Source: Roseimaritima multifibrata (GTDB lineage Bacteria > Planctomycetota > Planctomycetia > Pirellulales > Pirellulaceae). Taken from it: a DNA stretch of 64,000 nucleotides. The stretch lies in NCBI RefSeq assembly GCF_007741495.1, contig NZ_CP036262.1, positions 5,146,001-5,210,000 on the forward strand, read 5' to 3'. The translations under genes and the position numbers were made by a program. Under the pieces are notes generated by a model. It was not told the DNA's origin. It worked only from the letters and a program-made list of their open reading frames with translations, and made no database searches. Shown here one piece after another: positions 44,597-53,075 of the stretch. The first letter of the stretch is position 1. Every line of letters begins with the position of its first letter.

Positions 44597-45424
44597 ATGC
44601 GATCTCCCGACAACTGGTCTGAGCTTCACGACGGCCGCCTAGAAAAACTGATCCCCATCGCTGAAGCGGCTGGCAACAGCACGCTGGCCTACTTCGGAAA
44701 TTCCGAACTAGCGGTCGAAGCCAAGAAAGATTCCTCCCCCGTCACCGCCGCCGATCGTCATGCGGAACAACTGGTCCGCAAAAAAGTGGCCGAGTTCTTC
44801 CCGGACGATGAAGTGCTGGGCGAGGAATTTGAAACCCAGCCCGGCACAAGTGGCTATCGCTGGATCGTCGACCCGATCGATGGAACAAAATCCTTCGTTT
44901 GCGGCGTCCCCCTTTATTCGACCTTGCTGGCACTGGAATACCAAGATCAGACGGTTGCCGGCGTGATCTTCCTGCCGGCGTTGAAAGAGTGCGTTGCAGC
45001 GGCAAACGACCAAGGCTGCTGGCACCGTCCCGCAGGCAAACCGGACTGGAAAATCGCTCAGGTATCGGACCGCAAAAAACTATCCGAAGCGGTCTTCCTC
45101 ACCTCACAAGTCGACTCTTTCGAAGGACGCGGGGCAGAGGCCCAGTACAAGACAATCGAAAAAGAAGCCTGGATCAGCCGATCTTGGGGCGATGGCTACG
45201 GCTACCTACTGGTCGCCACGGGACGAGCCGATGTGATGGTCGATCCGGAGGTGAGCGTCTGGGACGTTGCCGCCATCCGACCTGTCATCGAACAAGCCGG
45301 AGGTAAATTCACCGACTGGAATGGCCTCGCGACCAGCCGCAGTGCCGACGCCGTCGGAACCAACGGCAAACTGCACAAAGAAATTCTAGCGACCCTGAAA
45401 AACGCCTCAGCGGTCAAATCGTAA
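44597..45424 (+). CDS. Inositol-monophosphatase-family phosphatase, histidinol-phosphatase type
   Basis: A 275-residue Mg-dependent phosphatase. The metal site is visible as GEE (DDEVLGEEFE), WIVDPIDGTKSFVCG (DPxDGT) and the C-terminal WDVAAIRPVIEQAGG. The order and spacing fit the HisN-type histidinol-phosphate phosphatase branch better than CysQ, but specificity within the family is hard to read. No other histidine gene is adjacent. It follows lspA by 56 bases. Confidence 0.85.
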   Translation: MRSPDNWSELHDGRLEKLIPIAEAAGNSTLAYFGNSELAVEAKKDSSPVTAADRHAEQLVRKKVAEFFPDDEVLGEEFETQPGTSGYRWIVDPIDGTKSFVCGVPLYSTLLALEYQDQTVAGVIFLPALKECVAAANDQGCWHRPAGKPDWKIAQVSDRKKLSEAVFLTSQVDSFEGRGAEAQYKTIEKEAWISRSWGDGYGYLLVATGRADVMVDPEVSVWDVAAIRPVIEQAGGKFTDWNGLATSRSADAVGTNGKLHKEILATLKNASAVKS

Positions 45425-45476
45425 GGCCGGTTCCGACAGACCACCATTCCGCAGGGCCGGCTTCCGCCGGCCTTAC
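45421..45476. repeat. Nested inverted repeat between convergent genes
   Basis: GTAAGGCCGG (45421-45430) pairs with CCGGCCTTAC (45467-45476), and inside it GGCCGGC (45455-45461) pairs with GCCGGCC (45466-45472) around a TTCC loop. The outer arm overlaps the phosphatase stop. It could terminate both genes or be a REP-like element; the inner stem is very GC-rich and stable. Confidence 0.65.
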
Positions 45477-45486
45477 AGCGGCATGC

Positions 45487-46740
45487 TTAGCGTCGACGAC
45501 GGCTTTTGCGGTTCATTGGATTGAGACGTTTCCGCTTAGGCTGATCGGGATCGACCTCGGCAGCGGCAACCGGTTCGGGCGGCGCTTCGACCGCTTCGAA
45601 ATCGTCCATTTCATCGCGAATCAACTCTTTGTTGATCCGCTGTTCGACCGAGGTCAGGAAATCGCCTTCGCCTGGGACGATGAACGTAAACGCTAGGCCG
45701 TCTCGGCCCATTCGTCCGGTTCGTCCTACGCGGTGAACGTAGTCGTCACAGTCTTGCGGGATGTCGTAGTTAACGATGTGTGAGATCGTGCTGACATCGA
45801 TGCCACGGCCGACGACGTCGGTTGCGACCAAGACTTTCAATTTCCGATCGCGTACCGCCTGCATAACGCGGTCGCGTTCACGTTGCTGCATGTCGCCATG
45901 GATACAGCCGACACCCTCAAATTCTCGGCTGAGGGCACGTTGCAATTTATCGGTGCCACGTTTGGTACGACAGAAAACGATCGCCTGAGCTGGATTTTCG
46001 CGTTTCAGCAAACGAACAAGCAAACTGCGTTTCCGGTCATGCGCGATCGTGAAATAACGCTGTTCGATCGTTTCGACCGACATTTCGTTTTCACTGCAAT
46101 CGATCACGTCCGGCTTGTACATGTACGATTCGGCCAAACGGCGAACCGTTGGAGTCAACGTCGCCGAAAGGAACAACGTCTGCCGATCGCGTGGACAGCA
46201 ACGGAGGATCCGTTCAATTTGAGGACGGAAGCCGATATCAAGCATCCGATCGGCCTCATCCAGGACCACGCACCAAATTTTGTCGGTCCGCAGTGTTTTG
46301 CGTTGGATATGGTCGTGAACTCGACCTGGGGTCCCGACAACCACCTGGACACCATTATTTAGGTGACGCAGCTGGCCATTCATGTTCTTACCGCCGGCCA
46401 GGACGCAAATTTCCGTGGGCACACCAAACGCCAAGCGTTCGAGCTCACGGCCGACCTGATCGGCCAGCTCGCGAGTCGGAACCACGATTAGGGCCTGTGG
46501 ATCGCGACACTCCTCTAGGGAGTCAAGCTGTTCGAGAATAGGAATACCAAACGCAGCGGTTTTGCCGGTCCCGGTACGGGCCTGCCCGATCACGTCTAAG
46601 CCATCGATGGCCAAGGGGATCAGTTGGGCTTGGATGGGCGTGGCCTCGGTAAAACCGGCACGGTCCAAGGCCCGATGCATAACGGGTGATAAATCGAGGT
46701 CTTTGAACCGCGTGGGCTGAGAGCCCGCAGGCTTGTCCAT
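45487..46740 (-). CDS. DEAD-box RNA helicase, RhlE-like
   Basis: The ATG at 46740 gives 417 residues (a GTG six bases earlier is possible). All helicase motifs are present: FKDLDLSP/ATPIQAQLIP (Q motif), ARTGTGKTA (I), PTRELA (Ia), GTPGR (Ib), LDEADRMLD (II), SATL (III), IVFCRTKRG (IV), ATDVVGRGIDV (V) and HRVGRTGRMGR (VI). The C-terminal tail is basic (KRKRLNPMNRKSRRRR), which suits RNA binding. It is closest in layout to RhlE or CsdA-like enzymes acting in ribosome assembly or mRNA decay. Confidence 0.93.
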   Translation of the reverse strand: MDKPAGSQPTRFKDLDLSPVMHRALDRAGFTEATPIQAQLIPLAIDGLDVIGQARTGTGKTAAFGIPILEQLDSLEECRDPQALIVVPTRELADQVGRELERLAFGVPTEICVLAGGKNMNGQLRHLNNGVQVVVGTPGRVHDHIQRKTLRTDKIWCVVLDEADRMLDIGFRPQIERILRCCPRDRQTLFLSATLTPTVRRLAESYMYKPDVIDCSENEMSVETIEQRYFTIAHDRKRSLLVRLLKRENPAQAIVFCRTKRGTDKLQRALSREFEGVGCIHGDMQQRERDRVMQAVRDRKLKVLVATDVVGRGIDVSTISHIVNYDIPQDCDDYVHRVGRTGRMGRDGLAFTFIVPGEGDFLTSVEQRINKELIRDEMDDFEAVEAPPEPVAAAEVDPDQPKRKRLNPMNRKSRRRR

Positions 46741-46835
46741 TGACACTAGGGGATAGGAGGGATTCGAAAGAAAAAGGTTAGCACAAATGTACTCGATTTC
46801 CCCCCTTGCCGACCAGTAGGCCGCACGATATCGGG

Positions 46836-48209
46836 CTAGGAAGTAGCCGCAGAATCGACCGCATTTGCTTTGGCAGCCAACTGTTTTCGAAGCGTTATCC
46901 GCCGCATGACCTCGTCAAAAACAACGCCTGCAAAAAGGGCTCCTCCGATCACCACAAACTCCCATTCTTTGCCAATTCCTAGTAAATCGATCGATTTATA
47001 CAAGCAACGCATGACGGCGGCCCCGGCGATCACTCCCAGCAGTGCCCCTTGTCCACCACGCAGCGAGCAGCCTCCTAAAACGGCCGCAGCAATCGCATAC
47101 AATTCGTAGAAATTTCCTGCCGTACTAGGGGCCATTGTGGTCCAATCGACCAAAAACAGGACCCCCGCTAAGCCTGCAAGTGTCGAACAAACGACATAGG
47201 CCAACACCGTCAGCCGCCGCGTAGCAATCCCACTATAAAGCGCAGCTTGTTCACTTTGCCCCAACGCCAGCAGATGCCGCCCATAAACCGTTTTGTACAA
47301 AAACACCCAAGCAGCCAAAGTCACCCCCGCCAACAAGACTCCGGTCAACGGAAACTCGATCCAAGTCAGCCAGTTTTCGCTCACTCCGGAAATTCTGCCA
47401 GCAAAAGGAAGCGGAAACTCGAACGCCGCCCCCCCCACCAACTGCCTAAATCCGATCATCGCATCGCCAAATCCTTTGGCCGTGTCATCCGATAGGATCC
47501 TTGCCATTCCACGATAGATCAGCAACCCACAAAGCGTCACAACAAACGGTTGCAACCGTCCCCAGGCGACTAGCAAACCGTGCAACAAACCGATCAATGC
47601 ACAAAACCCCAGCACGACAGCCGTGCACAGCCAAGGGCTTCGATGGGCCGTGATCACATGCCGCAGCGGCTTGCCAACGCGGTACAGTTCGCCTAACTCG
47701 CCAACCTGTGGCTTATCGTTATTCGCTTTTAACAGCAACCATTTTTCCCGCGCGATGGTCTGGACGCCAACGACTCCCCACACCTTCCCAGCACTGCGAA
47801 ACTGGTCTCCGGGTTGCACGTCGGGCAACCGCCCCTTCAGCTGCACCGCCAAATCTTTCTTCCCCGCCTGCTGCAGGTTGGGATCGATCGAATCCGGCAC
47901 TTGGTCACGTGTCAGCGTTTCAAGTACCGCGACTTGCACAATCGGATCTTGATGGTCGACTTCATATTTTTGGATATCCGCAACGGTAATAAAAACCACT
48001 CCGGAAAGCGCAATCAGTGAACCGATCGACAAATCGATCCCGCCAGTGATGATCACAAACGCTACCCCGATCGAGATCAATCCATACAGACTGGTATCTC
48101 GAATCAGAGCGCGAATATTGGAAGGGTCGGCGAAAACTCCATTCAGGCACGTCGTTAGAACAACAATCGCCATCAACAACAGAAAGATGCCAAGATTTTT
48201 AGTACGCAT
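46836..48209 (-). CDS. Sugar ABC transporter permease with large periplasmic-side insertion
   Basis: A 457-residue permease related to RbsC/branched sugar transporter subunits. The core is clear: SLYGLISIGVAFVIITGGIDLSIGSLIALSG near the start and YELYAIAAAVLGGCSLRGGQGALLGVIAGA in the second half. Family members have about 320-350 residues. Here an insert of about 113 residues (about 78-190) separates two helices; it is hydrophilic, with ETLTRDQVPDSIDPN and EKWLLLKANNDKPQVGELGEL, and could fold as a small extracellular domain. The ATPase gene lies upstream. No binding protein gene is adjacent. Confidence 0.85.
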   Translation of the reverse strand: MRTKNLGIFLLLMAIVVLTTCLNGVFADPSNIRALIRDTSLYGLISIGVAFVIITGGIDLSIGSLIALSGVVFITVADIQKYEVDHQDPIVQVAVLETLTRDQVPDSIDPNLQQAGKKDLAVQLKGRLPDVQPGDQFRSAGKVWGVVGVQTIAREKWLLLKANNDKPQVGELGELYRVGKPLRHVITAHRSPWLCTAVVLGFCALIGLLHGLLVAWGRLQPFVVTLCGLLIYRGMARILSDDTAKGFGDAMIGFRQLVGGAAFEFPLPFAGRISGVSENWLTWIEFPLTGVLLAGVTLAAWVFLYKTVYGRHLLALGQSEQAALYSGIATRRLTVLAYVVCSTLAGLAGVLFLVDWTTMAPSTAGNFYELYAIAAAVLGGCSLRGGQGALLGVIAGAAVMRCLYKSIDLLGIGKEWEFVVIGGALFAGVVFDEVMRRITLRKQLAAKANAVDSAATS

Positions 48210-48269
48210 GCAATGCTTTATTCAGTGCGGTGTTCAATGAGTTCAGTTTTGGTCAATGTTCACGGTAGT

Positions 48270-48306
48270 GATCCCTCGCTTACGCGGGCGGGTTGGGATT
48301 TTTTGC
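48270..48306. repeat. Half-site of the 7.4-kb palindrome family
   Basis: This sequence (GATCCCTCGCTTACGCGGGC and what follows, GGGTTGGGATT) resembles the right half of the palindrome at 7356-7426 (CCCTCGCTCACGCAGCGGGT then TGGGATTT). It lies in the 108-base gap between the ATPase and permease genes, where it could attenuate the operon. Confidence 0.6.
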
Positions 48307-48317
48307 GTCTGCAAATC

Positions 48318-49853
48318 TTAGGACGTTGCTGCCACTTCACCGACGGCCAACCTCATCATCGCATCTTCACTCAATTCAGACCTCTTTAGGTGCCCGGCGA
48401 TTCGTCTTTCGTGCATGACATAAACGCGATCGGCCATCCCCAGCACCTCTTCCATTTCACTTGATACAAACAAGATCGCCACCCCTTCGGCCGCCAACCC
48501 TTCGATCAATTCATAGATCTCATGTTTCGCGCCGATATCGACGCCACGTGTCGGCTCATCAAGAAGCAACACAGCCGGTTTGCGTAGCAACCATTTCCCC
48601 AACGCTATTTTCTGTTGATTCCCACCGGACAACGTCACCACTTTTGTTTGCTGGGACGCCGTGCGAATCCCCAACCGTTCAATCGCCTGAGCCGTCACCT
48701 GCCGTTCCCAGGAAACCGAAATCCCGGGGGCTGCCGGAGCCGACGCGAGCGCGGCCAACGTTGTATTCTCACAGACAGAAGATTCAAGCAACAATCCGGT
48801 CGACTTGCGATCCTCGGTGACCAGTGCGATCCCGCGCTGAATGTTATAGCGAACATCACCGCTCCGCAGCGGTTGTTGATCGACTTCGACACGTCCGGCG
48901 AGGGCAGGGCGAACGCCGAAAATCGTTTCGACCAGTTCGGTTCGTCCCGCACCGACCAAACCGGCCAACGCAACAACTTCTCCCCCGCGAACTTCTAAAC
49001 CAATGGCATGCGACGGAGAATCCACCATTGTCAGGTCAGCGACCCTCAACCGCACCTCTCCCGCAGGATGCGATGTGTGCGGAAAAAACTGGCTTAGATC
49101 CCGACCGACCATGCGGGTTACCATCGCATCGTGAGTGATCTGATCCCCAACCAAACGGCCCACATTTTTACCATCACGAAGAACTTCCACACGGTCGGCC
49201 AACTGCTGGACCTCTGCCAAGCGGTGCGAGATGTAGACGATACTGACGCCGCTGTGACGAAGATGCTGAACGACTTGAAACAGTTTTTCAGTTTCGCGCA
49301 GTGAAAGACTGCTGGTCGGTTCGTCCATAATCACAAGACGTGCCCGGGCCGACAAAGCCTTGGCGATTTCAACCAACTGCTGTCCCGCAAGCGGCAATTG
49401 ATGCAGCGGGGTGGCGGGATCTATATCCAAGCCGACCTGTTCCAAAAAAACCGCCGCTTCGTCCTGCATTTCGCGTCGCTTCAACCAGCCCCAAAAATGT
49501 GGCTCACGCCCCAGAAAGACATTTTCCGCAACACTTAAATTCTCGGCCAGGTTCAATTCCTGGTGGATCAACGCAACCCCATGCTCAATCGCATCGGCCG
49601 GCGAGCTAAAGGAAACAGCCTTTCCATCCATCCGCAACGTACCATCGTCGGGAGGCTGAATTCCCGCCATGATTTTCATCAGCGTGCTCTTACCAGCTCC
49701 ATTTTCCCCGATCACTGCCAGAACCTCTGCCGGCATCACATCCAGCGATACCGACTGCAAGGCTTGGACACCGGGAAATCGCTTACTGACTTGCTGGACC
49801 CGCATTCGTGGCACTACGGATGCGTTCGTCGAATCGGTGCAAGAGGTTTCCAT
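48318..49853 (-). CDS. Sugar ABC transporter double ATPase, RbsA/MglA type
   Basis: The ATG at 49853 gives 511 residues with two ABC domains. The first has a perfect Walker A (GENGAGKSTLMKIMAG) and, later, LPLAGQQLVEIAKALSARARLVIMDEPTSSL. The second (from about 265) has a degenerate P-loop (LAGLVGAGRTELVETIFG) but an intact signature LSGGNQQKIALGKWL and LLLDEPTRGVDIG, the usual asymmetry of RbsA-like proteins. It energises uptake of a monosaccharide, together with the permease downstream. The substrate is unknown. Confidence 0.92.
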   Translation of the reverse strand: METSCTDSTNASVVPRMRVQQVSKRFPGVQALQSVSLDVMPAEVLAVIGENGAGKSTLMKIMAGIQPPDDGTLRMDGKAVSFSSPADAIEHGVALIHQELNLAENLSVAENVFLGREPHFWGWLKRREMQDEAAVFLEQVGLDIDPATPLHQLPLAGQQLVEIAKALSARARLVIMDEPTSSLSLRETEKLFQVVQHLRHSGVSIVYISHRLAEVQQLADRVEVLRDGKNVGRLVGDQITHDAMVTRMVGRDLSQFFPHTSHPAGEVRLRVADLTMVDSPSHAIGLEVRGGEVVALAGLVGAGRTELVETIFGVRPALAGRVEVDQQPLRSGDVRYNIQRGIALVTEDRKSTGLLLESSVCENTTLAALASAPAAPGISVSWERQVTAQAIERLGIRTASQQTKVVTLSGGNQQKIALGKWLLRKPAVLLLDEPTRGVDIGAKHEIYELIEGLAAEGVAILFVSSEMEEVLGMADRVYVMHERRIAGHLKRSELSEDAMMRLAVGEVAATS

Positions 49854-50051
49854 GCCGGTCAGCCAGTGCGGAATCAAAAGAGAAGATCGTCCACCAATAG
49901 GTTAACGTTTCCCGGAACCGTGTGGGCCCTCAACGCGTGCATCCTGAACCGCTAGAACAGAACACAATGGAAACCGTGTTACCTCTCGGCCGCAGCATCA
50001 ACGGGACCTTTGAATCCCGTCTTCCCCAACACTCCTCGCCCGGAAGCGGAT

Positions 50052-52742
50052 TCACTCCTCGGGACTTTCTGTCGCGTTATGTATCGACTGAAGGAGAGAG
50101 CGGTATTGGTGATTGCGAGGCTGAAGCCTTGCCGCATACAGGGCTTCGCGGAGGGCCTCCTCGCGTCGTCCAATTTTCAACAGAAGGGCGGCAAGTCGAG
50201 CTCGCAATTGATGGTTTTCGGGCTGAAACCGAAGCGCTTCTTGAAAACGTTCGACCGCGCCCGCCGCATCCTGCCGCAACAGCTGCACTTCACCGGCAAG
50301 CTTTTTCTGGAAGGCTGCGTGCTGAACACTATCCGCGGGGCGCGACAGTATTTCATCGACTCGCGTCAGCAACATTTCACGAGCCTCCGCTTGTTCCGGT
50401 TCCGTGTACTGACGAGCGGCCACCATCGTTAGCAGTTCCGCATCATCGGGAAGCACCATCCCGTTGATATCCTGCGGCGACATCTGCTCGCCAACCACCG
50501 CATAGATTTCATCCCAATGTTTTGTATCCAGATCCAAGCTTTGCCGCCAAGCCGCCAGCCCTTCTTCCTGCAGACCGATCGCCAACATCCTCCGGCCGAC
50601 CTCGTACTGCATGTCCGCCGAACCGGGCGCTAGTTCGGCCACCTTCCGAAAGGCCGACTCCGCTTCCTTTTCGTCATCTCCTAAAAAGGCAAGTTCGCCA
50701 ATGCGAAGATGGGCCTGCGGCACCAACGACGAAAGGGATCGTGCAGCTAGAAAATGGTGGCGAGCGGACACAAGGTGTTCCACCACAAGCGGCTGTTGCT
50801 GAATCTCTTGAGCCAGAACATCCTGCTTTCCATCCTGAACCAACGTCGTCGCACGTTGCAGCAAAACAATTGGATCGGTCCACTCCCAATAAGCCATCGC
50901 CTCCTCTTGCGACCAATCGTTCTCGGCGGCCAACTGCTGAAGCGCTTGCTGCCGGAACCGAGTGATTTGAAGTTCCCCCAAAGCGAGCGGGACTCGATAG
51001 TCATCGGTTTGGGAAACCTGTTTTTCCAGTGGACGCATCGCCAAATCCAGGGCGTCGGATTCGAATCCGGCCTGCAAGGTTCCCCATGGAACGCGTTGAA
51101 CCGCCTGATCGGCCAGATACCACTGACGCCCTTCATAGGTTGCCCAGCCACATCCCAGCAACGCAAACAACATCCAACCGCGCTGGAGCGTTCGAATCGC
51201 AAACGTGTCGTTTGACGAACCTCTCAAACCAGGCGTCCCCACCGTCTGAACCACGGCTTCATGCATTGGCTCCGCGTCACGCGACAAACGACAAACGGCG
51301 CCCATCAGAAAAGCGAACAGGATTGCCGTCGCAGGCAGATACAGCACATAGTCAAGGGAAGCGTGAATCACGGTCGCGGCAAACACGAACACGCCAAGCA
51401 TGGCGACGTAGCGAAGGCTTTTTCGTCGCCGTCTCGCTAACTTCCATATCGCTCTTCCCGTGAAACCGATGGTCAGCAGTAATAGCACCAGCCCCGGAAT
51501 CCCCATATCGACCCAGGTTTCCAGGTATTGGTTATGAGCCCTCAAGAAGGCTCGCTCAATCGCCGTTTCCTGGTAAAGCCGATGGACATGCTGATAGACT
51601 CCGGCACCGGCTCCCCAGCCACCAAAATCAAGTCCTGCCTGCCAGCCATCCTGCCAATGAGCCAAGCGAGAGTTATCAAGCAACTGCTCGCTCTGAAATA
51701 AGGTCGCATAACGCCGACTGATCGCATCGCCCATACGAAAGAAAAGGACGACCAATCCCATTCCGACCAACGCCCCAACCAGCACGCTGCCCCCCGCCTT
51801 CCAGTCCCCCTTGGGTCTTACAACCAGCATTGCGATAATCGCAGCGATCACGGCCGACACCAATGCTCCCCGGGAAAGCGTTAACAGCAGACCGGCACCG
51901 TTCAGCACCACACATCCGATCGCCAACAAAGGCAGAGGACGCAACCAACTCTGCCAGCCCGATTCGCGGCTTAAACGTATCGACGACTTCGCCACGGAGG
52001 AACGTTTATTCGGCCGCCGTGTACTGGATTCACCCTCCGAAAAAGATTCGGCGGTGAGCATGCAGTAGACCGCCGCTCCAAAACTGATCAAGAGGATGGC
52101 TCCCGCCTGATTGTGGTAAACCATCGGTCCAAAGACCCCCTGAGGATGGCCCACAGGAATGCTCCAGTACAACTGACCGTTCCAGGTTGCCTTGGCAAGC
52201 GTCGCGAACAGCGTCATCACGGCGCCGCCAAGCGAAATCGCCCAGCAGCTCCACTGCAGTAAACGAATTTGGTCGACCAGCAGGAACGCGGCCCAAAAGA
52301 CCGCAAATGCCATAAACCACAGCGCCAACGTCTGCTTGGTTGCATGCTTATCCAAAGTCAAAGGAAAATACTGAGAACTTGCTTGAGCAGATTCCCCGCT
52401 AAGAACAGCGTCGTCTAAATTTGCTTCACCGGTCCCTGTTTGCGACTGGGGCTCGGCAAGACAAATCCGCTGCGAAACGGCAGCGGGATGGACGTCACCG
52501 GCGACGGACCAGACCGGCAGCAATTGGGCAACCAGCACCCCCCCTCCCAGCAACAGGGGAACAGCAACCCAAGGCAAAGGAAATCGGCCGCCTGATTTCC
52601 AGCATGCCGCTGCGGCCCACGCCAACCCAAGTCCCGCCCAAGCGAACAGAATGACCTGCACCAACGGATCCGCACCTCCATTCGCCCAAGGCGCCAGGAC
52701 GGCGAGGGCCACGAGGATTATCAGTGCCGGATTTCGTGACAT
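50052..52742 (-). CDS. O-antigen ligase-like membrane protein with TPR C-terminus
   Basis: An 896-residue protein. The first 500 residues hold about 10-12 membrane helices and the O-antigen ligase/polymerase signature region (LLTLSRGALVSAVIAAI, RAHNQYLETWVDMGIPGLVLLLLTIGF) with its large periplasmic loop. The last part (about 560-890) is soluble and TPR-like (AHLRIGELAFLGDDEKEAESAFRKVAEL, AVERFQEALRFQPENHQLRARLAALLLKIGRREEALREALYAARLQPRNHQYRSLL). It probably ligates or polymerises a surface glycan, with the TPRs recruiting partners. It stands alone here; a sugar transferase gene lies 4 kb to the right. Confidence 0.88.
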   Translation of the reverse strand: MSRNPALIILVALAVLAPWANGGADPLVQVILFAWAGLGLAWAAAACWKSGGRFPLPWVAVPLLLGGGVLVAQLLPVWSVAGDVHPAAVSQRICLAEPQSQTGTGEANLDDAVLSGESAQASSQYFPLTLDKHATKQTLALWFMAFAVFWAAFLLVDQIRLLQWSCWAISLGGAVMTLFATLAKATWNGQLYWSIPVGHPQGVFGPMVYHNQAGAILLISFGAAVYCMLTAESFSEGESSTRRPNKRSSVAKSSIRLSRESGWQSWLRPLPLLAIGCVVLNGAGLLLTLSRGALVSAVIAAIIAMLVVRPKGDWKAGGSVLVGALVGMGLVVLFFRMGDAISRRYATLFQSEQLLDNSRLAHWQDGWQAGLDFGGWGAGAGVYQHVHRLYQETAIERAFLRAHNQYLETWVDMGIPGLVLLLLTIGFTGRAIWKLARRRRKSLRYVAMLGVFVFAATVIHASLDYVLYLPATAILFAFLMGAVCRLSRDAEPMHEAVVQTVGTPGLRGSSNDTFAIRTLQRGWMLFALLGCGWATYEGRQWYLADQAVQRVPWGTLQAGFESDALDLAMRPLEKQVSQTDDYRVPLALGELQITRFRQQALQQLAAENDWSQEEAMAYWEWTDPIVLLQRATTLVQDGKQDVLAQEIQQQPLVVEHLVSARHHFLAARSLSSLVPQAHLRIGELAFLGDDEKEAESAFRKVAELAPGSADMQYEVGRRMLAIGLQEEGLAAWRQSLDLDTKHWDEIYAVVGEQMSPQDINGMVLPDDAELLTMVAARQYTEPEQAEAREMLLTRVDEILSRPADSVQHAAFQKKLAGEVQLLRQDAAGAVERFQEALRFQPENHQLRARLAALLLKIGRREEALREALYAARLQPRNHQYRSLLQSIHNATESPEE

Positions 52743-53075
52743 ATTCAGAATAATCGAGTAGGCATCAAGAGGGACGGCGGCCCCAACCGTTCGTCGACAA
52801 AGAGAGCAGGGGAGTCCTAAGTTGCAATATAGTTGCCGCCACCTTTGATTGCGGTCCGAACCAATTCTTCCCTCTATTCGCTAGGACCGTGAAAATTCTT
52901 CACCGCTACAACCGTCAAGATCGTCAGACGATGGCGAAGGAGTCAGCGAGAACGATGATTTAGGGAATGCTCCGCTGAACGATTTGTTTCAGCCGTTCCG
53001 AATCGCCGATCAAACGAAGGAGCCAATCCCCCCGATTCAGCTCGTCGCTAGCTCACTACGACAGAGGAATTCCAC
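52743..53075. promoter_or_regulatory. Divergent region between the ligase and the histidine kinase
   Basis: 333 bases with no supported gene. It should contain both promoters. I see no strong hairpin or palindrome. Confidence 0.4.
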
